From Lachnospiraceae bacterium (GTDB lineage Bacteria > Bacillota > Clostridia > Lachnospirales > Lachnospiraceae), in assembly GCA_900168235.1 (NCBI GenBank), contig FUZG01000014.1, forward strand, positions 1 to 59,964: a stretch of 59,964 bases of DNA, written 5' to 3'. The notes beneath the pieces are model-generated. The model worked only from the letters and a program-made list of their open reading frames with translations, ran no database searches and was not told where the DNA came from. How positions within the stretch are numbered: position 1 is the stretch's first letter; each line of letters starts with the position of its first letter. Made by a program: the position numbers and the translations under genes. Shown here one piece after another: positions 53,393-59,964 of this stretch.

Positions 53393-54400
53393 TCACAAAC
53401 AAAAAACGGGATAACAATGGGCTCCTTCCTGAGCTTCCATTATGTAATCGTGTACTTCTCCGTCTGATGTTGAAATGCGTGCATGGTTTCCGTTTTCAAA
53501 GACCGTGATGGTAAAAAGGAGAGATCCTGTTTCTCCGTAATACTGTATGGACTTTGAAACTGCGCCATCGCCTAATGCGGATGCTGTTTTTTCATCGCCG
53601 TACACATAATCATTTATGAGAGACTCTGCCTCCGCCAACGATCCTGAAACAAACAGCGCCGGGGATATCGTATGGAAAACATTCTGAACGGATGTGATGC
53701 CCTTATTTTCAAGATTTTCGTCACTTAAAGGGCTGACCGACGTTCCGTTCTCCAGTGATACCGTTCCGTCAGCATGTACCACACAGGATGTAGAGTTTAC
53801 GAGATAACTGTGTGTTCCGACGTTTTCAGGCGCTACTGTTATGTTTCCGAGTACAAGGCTTGAATCCAACAGGATATCTTTTCCGCTGTATCCCGCAGTC
53901 ATACTGCCTGTAAGACTGCCTGAAATATTGATCTTTTTTGCGGACTTTTTCGGAGTCATCGTAAGAACGTAATCATACTTATCACCATCTAAAGTCACAC
54001 CCTGTGAAAGATCGATGTTCACGGATTCAGCATTTGAAACCTTAAACGCAGTATAAGTATTTTCACTGCTTAAAGATGCCTGTGCTTCATCGCTAAGATC
54101 CGTTATGGTCCAATTTTTACTGAAAGGCACTGTTACCGAATCATTTTCCGTGATGGAATATGTCTTTCCGCCGCGCGCGGAGGCTGTAAATGATGTTCCC
54201 TCCGAAGCACTGATGGTTATATCGGCCCCTTCATTATTATCCGGGATCACAATGGTGTATCCGTCGTCAGCACTTTCAGTTTCCTTCGCTGATACAGTAC
54301 TTTCTGTCTCAGTTTTTCCGTAACCTGTCTCAACAGCATATATACTAACGCCTATAATAAGTGCAGCCGCAACTGCTGCAGATAATGCGAATCGCTTCAT
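53393..54400 (-). CDS. Secreted beta-rich protein of unknown function
   Basis: A 335-residue protein with a short basic start and hydrophobic signal (about 3-25), then a Thr/Ser/Glu linker and strand-rich sequence (DDGYTIVIPDN, SVTVPFSKNWTITDL, KINISGSLTGSMTAG). The C-terminal third contains a mixed helical part (AEAESLINDYVYG) and ends HCYPVFCL with two cysteines. No anchor is seen, so it may be released or held by its signal. No family is recognised. Monocistronic. Confidence 0.75.
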   Translation of the reverse strand: MKRFALSAAVAAALIIGVSIYAVETGYGKTETESTVSAKETESADDGYTIVIPDNNEGADITISASEGTSFTASARGGKTYSITENDSVTVPFSKNWTITDLSDEAQASLSSENTYTAFKVSNAESVNIDLSQGVTLDGDKYDYVLTMTPKKSAKKINISGSLTGSMTAGYSGKDILLDSSLVLGNITVAPENVGTHSYLVNSTSCVVHADGTVSLENGTSVSPLSDENLENKGITSVQNVFHTISPALFVSGSLAEAESLINDYVYGDEKTASALGDGAVSKSIQYYGETGSLLFTITVFENGNHARISTSDGEVHDYIMEAQEGAHCYPVFCL

Positions 54401-54469
54401 TTCAAAAATTCTCTCCCTTGAATTGGTCGATTCACATTATACAATAAATTGTACAGAATGATAAACATT

Positions 54470-54507
54470 AAAAACTGCCGGTCAACGGAACCGACCGTCG
54501 ACCGGCA
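54470..54507 (-). terminator. Rho-independent terminator
   Basis: TGCCGGTCGACGG / CCGTTGACCGGCA is followed by GTTTTTAA on the minus strand, 24 bp behind the stop of the gene at 54532. Confidence 0.9.
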
Positions 54508-54531
54508 TATGATACTTATTTTATTGTATGC

Positions 54532-54783
54532 TTATCGCTCCGCAGCCTGTATCCTGTGACGGAAAAGGATGTGGCTGTACAGACGATTCAGGATTTCTTC
54601 CTCTTCACCGCTCTGGATCTGCTTTTCGCCTTCATCGTCTACTTTCTGGAGAAACCATACTCCGCCTTCTTCCCAGCAGCTTATCGCATTAGGCTCGGAA
54701 ACTTCTTCTCCATAGTATATGTCAAGATCACTAATATCGGTGTTAAGAACATCAATTTTATTTTCTAACTCAGCCATTGTCAT
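54532..54783 (-). CDS. Small hypothetical protein
   Basis: An 83-residue acidic, mostly helical protein (ENKIDVLNTDISDLDIYYG, CWEEGGVWFLQKVDDEG, EEEEILNRLYSHILFRHRI, given in parts). No family is recognised. The start at 54783 is chosen for AAAGGA about 10 bp upstream; an alternative ATG lies 9 bp before. It has its own terminator. Confidence 0.65.
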   Translation of the reverse strand: MTMAELENKIDVLNTDISDLDIYYGEEVSEPNAISCWEEGGVWFLQKVDDEGEKQIQSGEEEEILNRLYSHILFRHRIQAAER

Positions 54784-55016
54784 GATGATCATTTCCTTTC
54801 TGATAGAATTGATGATTTTAAACATGTCACGTAAATTAGATGCTGTTTACTTGATGTATCTCTGAGTCGTAACTCAAATTGTTTCTTGTACACATCATAC
54901 TATTATTATCGTGTGTTTTGAGATCTTTATGAGGTGCAATCATCAATTTCCGCGTACTTTTTTCGGGACATAAAACCATGTATGACAATGCCGTATTTTC
55001 CGCATATATAGAGTTT

Positions 55017-55973
55017 TTATGCGAGCTTGTATCCAAGGTTTCTTATGGTCATCAGATCTTCCTCGACCGAAATACCTTTTACTGTCAGCATATTTCCTGT
55101 GATGGTAGCGTTTGATCCACCCTTAAAGCAAGATATACCTGTATCATCGAGGCAATCTCTTCCTGCAGCAAATCTGATAGATGATTTCGGAAGTATGAAT
55201 TTAAATATCGCTACTATTCTCCTCACTTCATCCTCGCCCATCATATCGCGGTCGCCGAGCGGTGTTCCTTTTATGGGCTTCAGCATATTGATCGGAACAG
55301 AGTCCGGCTCGATCTCAGCAAGTGCAAATGCCATATCGATCCTGTCCTTCCATGTCTCGCCTATTCCGAAAATACCGCCGCTGCAGAGCTCCAGTCCAAG
55401 TTCCTGCACCATCTTCATGACTTTTATCTTGTCATCAGTGGTATGACTGCTGCAAACTTTGCCGAAATACTCAGGGCTTGTCTCGATATTATTATGAACC
55501 CGTTTCAGGCCTGCATCTTTTAAGAGCTGAAGGTCTTCCCTGTCTATGAGACCAAGAGATACGCACGGTGCAAGACTTGTCTCAGCCACGATCCTTTTTA
55601 TATTTTCAGCGATCTGGGCTACTTCTTTTTTATTCAGTCTTCTGCCGGAAGACACCTGACAGTAATGTGCTATGCCGATACCGTCATGCTTTTTTGCATC
55701 TTCTGAGACAAAATCCGCATCACGGACGTCAAATTCCGGTATATCTGCCTTTGAGCAGCGGGACTGTGCGCAGAACTTGCAATTTTCTGTACATCTGCCG
55801 CCCTTTACGCTCATTATCGCACACATGTCAAATTTATCCCCGTTGAAATGCTTCCTAAGCTCATCAGCCGCAGCGCAAAGCTCATCCAAAGGCGCATTTA
55901 CAAGTTCCATTGCCTCTTCTTTTGTAACCTGTCCGCCTGCGATTATCCTGTTTTTAAGATCATTAATGTTCAT
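55017..55973 (-). CDS. bioB: Biotin synthase
   Basis: A 318-residue radical-SAM enzyme with the cluster motif CTENCKFCAQS (C61, C65, C68), HNNIETSPEYF, GGIFGIGETW and the FAAGRDCLDD region, where the Arg binds the second cluster in BioB. It inserts sulfur into dethiobiotin to make biotin. No other bio gene lies nearby, and dethiobiotin must come from elsewhere. AAGGAG precedes the start. Confidence 0.92.
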   Translation of the reverse strand: MNINDLKNRIIAGGQVTKEEAMELVNAPLDELCAAADELRKHFNGDKFDMCAIMSVKGGRCTENCKFCAQSRCSKADIPEFDVRDADFVSEDAKKHDGIGIAHYCQVSSGRRLNKKEVAQIAENIKRIVAETSLAPCVSLGLIDREDLQLLKDAGLKRVHNNIETSPEYFGKVCSSHTTDDKIKVMKMVQELGLELCSGGIFGIGETWKDRIDMAFALAEIEPDSVPINMLKPIKGTPLGDRDMMGEDEVRRIVAIFKFILPKSSIRFAAGRDCLDDTGISCFKGGSNATITGNMLTVKGISVEEDLMTIRNLGYKLA

Positions 55974-56088
55974 GTTTTTTTACCTTCTCCTTTTTTATTC
56001 CTTAAAACATGATAATGCAAAAATTTATAATGTCAACCTTTGTTATTTCTTTCGGGTGACATTGTGCAGAAAGCCCGGATAGCCGGTT

Positions 56089-56128
56089 CAGTTACGCGAG
56101 GATTGATAATTCCTCGCTAAGTGCTCCG
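56089..56128 (-). repeat. Terminator-associated repeat, copy 6 (short form)
   Basis: A 40-bp diverged short copy (GTTACGCGAGG..TCCTCGCTAAGTGCTCCG). It retains the TAAGTGCTCCG end and lies 13 bp from the terminator of the repeat-protein gene. Confidence 0.75.
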
Positions 56129-56141
56129 AAAACAAGTAAAA

Positions 56142-56176
56142 AGAGGTTGTCACCACTTTTGATGGCGACAACCTCT
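56142..56176 (-). terminator. Rho-independent terminator
   Basis: AGAGGTTGTC / GACAACCTCT with a 13-nt loop is followed on the minus strand by TTTTTACTTG. It lies 20 bp behind the stop codon of the repeat-protein gene. Confidence 0.9.
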
Positions 56177-56196
56177 CTTTCAGCAAATTCAGTTAA

Positions 56197-59100
56197 TCAT
56201 TGTTTCTGCATCTGCTCTTCTTTTTTGCCTTCTTTCATGATCACTGAGGCAACATAGTTTTTCTTTGCTTCTGCATTTATCTTTGCCCTGTACTCAGGAT
56301 CACATCTGTAGTTCGTGTCTTTCTGGATAGTATCCAGGAGCTTATTCTTTTCTACCCAGATGCCAAAGTCACGAATATGTATTTTTTTGATCATATCATT
56401 AGAGTTGATACGGCCGTCTGCGTTAAGCTGATAGCTTTCTACAAGCTCTTCAAGACTTATCTGGTTCGTGTCATCACGGAATTTCGTATTTGTCTTTTCA
56501 ACGAAATCACGTGCCATTTCAGGATCAAGGACGTACAGGAGAGTCATCGCTGCATTGAATCTCTGTCTGCCGTAGTCCTTCTTTCTGATCCTCGGCTTAT
56601 TCTTCACGTAGCTGATAACGTTAAACAGCAGTTCTTTGCGGCTTTCTTCCATTTCTTTTCTGGAATTTGCGCACTCTCTGCTGCCGTTCATTTCTGCTAT
56701 CCAGCCAGCAACCTTGAGTCTGTAGTCTTTCAGATTCCACATCATATCTGCATAGGAATCGGAATTGTAGCCCCAGCTCTTTGCCGATATCAGACAGTCC
56801 TCAAGCCGGACGATATTGTCTACGTGCTGCATGAGCCAGTCTCTGTCATAATCTCTCGCCGCACCGACAACTTCTGCCTCTTTCTGATTGAGCTCCTTCA
56901 GGCTTACTCTCTCTATGGGCACTGCCTTTTCAATAGGCGCACCGATATCGACAGTTTCCATACCCATGTTCTGAGCATTGTCTACTTCCATGGTAAATGC
57001 TTCTACGAAGCTTGCTTCCTGCGGAAGTTCTTCGTGAGGGATTTCTGCCTGAGGTATCTCCGCTTGCGGGATTTCGTCCTGCGGCATCTCCGCCTGCGGT
57101 ATCTCTGCCTGCGGTATCTCTGCCTGCGGTATCTCTGCCTGCGGGATCTCTGCCTGCGGGATTTCGTCCTGCGGCATCTCAACAGGTGCAGGAATTTCCT
57201 GACCATTTATTTCATTTATAGCGTTAATGATCTCCTGCTGTTTCTCTGTTACTTCCGCAACAGGGATCTGAACTTCTGCTTCTATAGGTTCTTCTGCAAG
57301 TGCAGCTGCAATAGCTCCCGCTGAAATATCCGGAATAGACTCAGCAGGTGCCTCAGGTTCAGCCTCCGCAGCCATTACGTCAGGCGCAGGCTCGGGCATA
57401 GCCTCGGGAACTGCTTCAGCTACAGCCTCTACCTCGGCAGGTGCTTCCTCCATCATAAGCGATGACAAGAAATCCGATTCCTGAGGAGCCTCAGGGGCAA
57501 CTGCCTCTGCTGGTGCATCTAAGGGCGCCTCTGCCATCATTGCTGCCATCGCGTCGGGTGAGATTGCTTCAGGCGAGATCGCATCCGCGGGCATTTCGGG
57601 CATTGCTGACTCTGCCGGCGCTTCTGCCATCATCGCCGCCATCGCATCGGGTGAAATTGCATCTACTGGCATTTCGGGCATTGCTGCTTCTGCAGGTGCC
57701 TCTGCCATCATCGCCGCCATCATGTCAGATGATATCGCATCGGGTGATATTGCATCTGCGGGCATCTCAGGCACAGCCGCTTCTACGGGTGCCTCTGCCA
57801 TCATCGCCGCCATTGCGTCGGGTGAGATTGCATCGGGTGATATCGCATCCATTGGCATTTCAGGCATTGCTGCCCCTGCCGGAGTTTCTGCCATCATCGC
57901 CGCCATTGCGTCGGGCGAAAGCGCATCGGGTGAAAGCGCATCTGCTGACATTTCAGACATTGCCGCCTCTGCAGGTGCTTCTGCCATCATTGCTGCCATT
58001 GCGTCTGGTGAAATCGCATCGGGTGAAATTGCATCTGCGGGCATTTCAGGCATCGCCGCTTCTGCTGGTGCCTCTGCGGGCGCTTCTGCCATCATCGCTG
58101 CCATTGCGTCAGGTGAGATTGCATCGGGTGAGATCGCATCCATTGGCATTTCAGGCATTGCTGCCTCTGCCGGAGTTTCTGCCATCATCGCCGCCATCGC
58201 GTCGGGTGTGATTGCATCGGGTGAAATTGCATCTACTGGCATCTCGGGCATTGCTGCTTCTGCTGGTGCTTCTGCCATCATCGCCGCCATCGCGTCAGGC
58301 GAAATCGCTTCTACAGGCATCTCCGGCATTGCCGCCTCTGCCGGTGTTTCTGCCATCATTGCTGCCATTGCGTCAGGTGAGATCGCATCGGGTGAAATTG
58401 CATCTACTGGCATTTCGGGCATTGCTGCTTCTGCTGGTGCTTCTGCCATCATCGCATCGGGCGAGATTGCATCCATTGGCATTTCAGGCATTGCTGCCTC
58501 TGCAGGTGCTTCTGCCATCATTGCTGCCATTGCGTCTGGTGAAATCGCATCGGGTGAGATCGCATCCATTGGCATTTCAGGCATTGCCGCCTCTGCCGGT
58601 GCTTCTGCCATCATCGCCGCCATTGCGTCGGGCGAAAGCGCATCGGGTGAAAGCGCATCTGCTGACATTTCAGACATTGCCGCCTCTGCCGGTGCCTCTG
58701 CCATCATCGCCGCCATTGCGTCAGGTGAGATTGTATCCGTAGACATTTCGGGTATCGCCGCATCCACGGGTGCCTCTGCCATCATTGCTGCCATCGCGTC
58801 GGGTGCGATTGCATCCACCGGCATTTCAGGCATTGCTGCATCTGCAGGTGTTTCTGCCATCATTGCTGCCATTGCGTCAGGCGAGATTGCTTCTGCTGGC
58901 ATCTCAGGCACAGCCGCTTCTACGGGTGTTTCTGCCATCATCGCCGCCATTGCGTCTGGCGAGATCGCATCGGGTGAAATTGCATCTACTGGCATTTCAG
59001 GCATTGCTGCTTCTGCCGGTGCCTCTGCCATCATCGCTGCCATTGCATCGGGTGTAATCGCATCGGGCGCGATTGCATCTACTGGCATCTCAGGCATTGC

Positions 59101-59964
59101 TGCTTCTGCCGGTGCCTCTGCCTCTGCCATCATCGTCGCCATTGCGTCAGGTGATATCGCATCGGGCGCGATTGCATCTACTGGCATCTCAGGCACTGCC
59201 GCTTCTACGGGCGCTTCTGTCATCATCGCCGCCATTGCGTCGGGTGAGATTTCATCGGGTGATATCGCATCTACTGGCATTTCAGGCATCGCTGCCTCTG
59301 CGGGCGCTTCTGCCATCATCGCTGCCATTGCGTCGGGTGTGATTGCATCGGGTGATATCGCATCGGGTGAAATTGCATCTACTGGCATTTCGGGCATTGC
59401 TGCTTCTGCAGGTGCCTCTGCCATCATCGCCGCCATTGCGTCAGGTGAAATCGCATCCGCTGACATTTCGGGCATTACTGCCTCTGCCGGTGCCTCTGTC
59501 ATCATTGCTGCCATCGCATCGGGTGAGATTGCATCCACAGGCATTTCAGGCATTGCTGCATCTGCAGGTGTTTCTGCCATCATCGCTGCCATTGCGTCGG
59601 GTGTGATTGCATCGGGTGATATCGCATCCATTGGCATTTCAGGCATTGCTGCTTCTGCCGGCGCTTCCGTCATCATCGCCGCCATTGTGTCGGGTGAAAG
59701 CGCATCGGGCGCGATTGCATCTGCTGGCATTTCGGGCATTGCTGCTTCTGCAGGTGCTTCTGCCATCATTGCCGCCATTGCGTCGGGTGTAATCGCATCG
59801 GGCGCGATTGCATCTACTGGCGTTTCAGGCATCGCTGCCTCTGCGGGTGCTTCTGCCATCATCGCTGCCTCTGCCGGCGCTTCTGCCTCTGCCATCATTT
59901 CCGCCATTGCGTCGGGTGTAATCGCATCGGGCGAGATTGCTTCTGCTGACATCTCAGGCACAGC
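56197..59964 (-). CDS. Giant Ala/Met/Pro/Asp/Glu repeat protein, partial
   Basis: At least 1254 residues are inside the window and the frame continues beyond it, so the N-terminus is missing. About 27 tandem units of mainly 26 or 31 residues, each of the form PEMPVDAISPDAMAAMMAEA plus PAEAAM, with an optional extra DAISP, make up some 820 residues. They contain no Lys, Arg, Cys or aromatic residues. Then come an acidic linker (about 820-900), a short AEIPQ-type repeat (about 930-975) and a folded basic C-terminal domain of about 270 residues (DRDWLMQHVDNIVRLED, GYNSDSYADMMWNLKDYRL, CDPEYRAKINAEAKKNY). I recognise no family. It has no signal peptide or membrane segment in view. Confidence 0.9.
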   Translation of the reverse strand, partial: AVPEMSAEAISPDAITPDAMAEMMAEAEAPAEAAMMAEAPAEAAMPETPVDAIAPDAITPDAMAAMMAEAPAEAAMPEMPADAIAPDALSPDTMAAMMTEAPAEAAMPEMPMDAISPDAITPDAMAAMMAETPADAAMPEMPVDAISPDAMAAMMTEAPAEAVMPEMSADAISPDAMAAMMAEAPAEAAMPEMPVDAISPDAISPDAITPDAMAAMMAEAPAEAAMPEMPVDAISPDEISPDAMAAMMTEAPVEAAVPEMPVDAIAPDAISPDAMATMMAEAEAPAEAAMPEMPVDAIAPDAITPDAMAAMMAEAPAEAAMPEMPVDAISPDAISPDAMAAMMAETPVEAAVPEMPAEAISPDAMAAMMAETPADAAMPEMPVDAIAPDAMAAMMAEAPVDAAIPEMSTDTISPDAMAAMMAEAPAEAAMSEMSADALSPDALSPDAMAAMMAEAPAEAAMPEMPMDAISPDAISPDAMAAMMAEAPAEAAMPEMPMDAISPDAMMAEAPAEAAMPEMPVDAISPDAISPDAMAAMMAETPAEAAMPEMPVEAISPDAMAAMMAEAPAEAAMPEMPVDAISPDAITPDAMAAMMAETPAEAAMPEMPMDAISPDAISPDAMAAMMAEAPAEAPAEAAMPEMPADAISPDAISPDAMAAMMAEAPAEAAMSEMSADALSPDALSPDAMAAMMAETPAGAAMPEMPMDAISPDAISPDAMAAMMAEAPVEAAVPEMPADAISPDAISSDMMAAMMAEAPAEAAMPEMPVDAISPDAMAAMMAEAPAESAMPEMPADAISPEAISPDAMAAMMAEAPLDAPAEAVAPEAPQESDFLSSLMMEEAPAEVEAVAEAVPEAMPEPAPDVMAAEAEPEAPAESIPDISAGAIAAALAEEPIEAEVQIPVAEVTEKQQEIINAINEINGQEIPAPVEMPQDEIPQAEIPQAEIPQAEIPQAEIPQAEMPQDEIPQAEIPQAEIPHEELPQEASFVEAFTMEVDNAQNMGMETVDIGAPIEKAVPIERVSLKELNQKEAEVVGAARDYDRDWLMQHVDNIVRLEDCLISAKSWGYNSDSYADMMWNLKDYRLKVAGWIAEMNGSRECANSRKEMEESRKELLFNVISYVKNKPRIRKKDYGRQRFNAAMTLLYVLDPEMARDFVEKTNTKFRDDTNQISLEELVESYQLNADGRINSNDMIKKIHIRDFGIWVEKNKLLDTIQKDTNYRCDPEYRAKINAEAKKNYVASVIMKEGKKEEQMQKQ
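57039..57180 (-). repeat. Tandem 15-bp repeat encoding (A/D)EIPQ
   Basis: About ten 15-bp units translate as PQAEI or PQDEI/PQAEM within the repeat-protein gene. The units are nearly identical at the DNA level, so slippage or recent expansion is likely. Confidence 0.85.
57526..59964 (-). repeat. Tandem 78/93-bp coding repeats
   Basis: Some 27 units encode the 26- or 31-residue repeat. The length difference is one or two extra copies of a DAI(S/T)P module. Third positions vary between units, so the array is not freshly duplicated as a whole, but neighbouring units share blocks (for example SADALSPDALSPD appears twice). The array extends past the window end. Confidence 0.9.

Noticed and set aside
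57462-59792. Five long plus-strand open frames rich in Leu, Pro, Arg and Ser
   Set aside because: They are the complement of the tandem repeats of the giant minus-strand protein; the absence of stops follows from the repetitive codon pattern.

Overview
The window reads as a chromosomal segment of a low-to-mid G+C anaerobic Firmicute, most likely a Lachnospiraceae member of the Butyrivibrio type. The supporting signs are the 16S rRNA 5' end, an ECF vitamin-type transporter, HPr-like proteins without the phospho-histidine, a DUF6465-type protein, BMP-type lipoproteins, strong AGGAGG ribosome binding sites and TTGACA/TATAAT promoters. Genus and species cannot be fixed from sequence reading alone. 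I see no phage, insertion sequence, CRISPR array or tRNA gene.

Layout. 1-0.8 kb: 5' end of a 16S rRNA gene leaving the window on the minus strand, with its leader and promoter. 0.8-2.5 kb: a MecA-like candidate and a small lipoprotein. 2.5-7.7 kb: a six-gene operon (cysteine hydrolase, ECF S, T and fused A-A' components, NiaR/3H repressor, PfkB kinase) that looks like uptake and salvage of a small, probably niacin-related, compound. 7.7-12.6 kb: an Ig-like domain remnant, an HPr-like protein, a small hypothetical protein and a large FIST-histidine kinase-REC-HPt protein.

12.7-30.8 kb: a purine utilisation island. It holds dpaL(ygeX)-ygeY-ygeW-arcC-hydA under a divergent YheO-like regulator, a BMP-type nucleoside/purine ABC importer, an operon of guanine deaminase, a TetR regulator, ssnA and a short ygfK, and xpt. 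Together they predict import of purines, deamination or salvage, and ring opening to carbamoylated and diamino intermediates that yield ATP through carbamate kinase. No xanthine dehydrogenase gene is present here. The importer has an attenuator-like leader, and a shared palindromic operator sits at the importer and guanine deaminase promoters.

30.8-45.1 kb: a METTL25-like methyltransferase, an MBOAT/SGNH O-acyltransferase pair, an orphan microcompartment operon (two EutS/PduU shell proteins plus EutP), a coiled-coil gene pair, a DUF6465-like protein, an HPr-like protein, a PadR envelope-stress-type operon, fructokinase, a sugar isomerase and a diguanylate cyclase. 45.2-49 kb: a compact N-degron operon (clpS-clpA-aat) behind a C39-like protease. 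49.1-56 kb: a PAS-GAF/chemoreceptor pair, a PRTase-like gene, secreted and small hypotheticals, and bioB. 56.2 kb to the end: a very long Ala/Met/Pro/Glu/Asp repeat protein running off the window.

A dispersed intergenic repeat of up to about 138 bp occurs six times. Every copy lies directly behind a Rho-independent terminator and in the same orientation relative to it.
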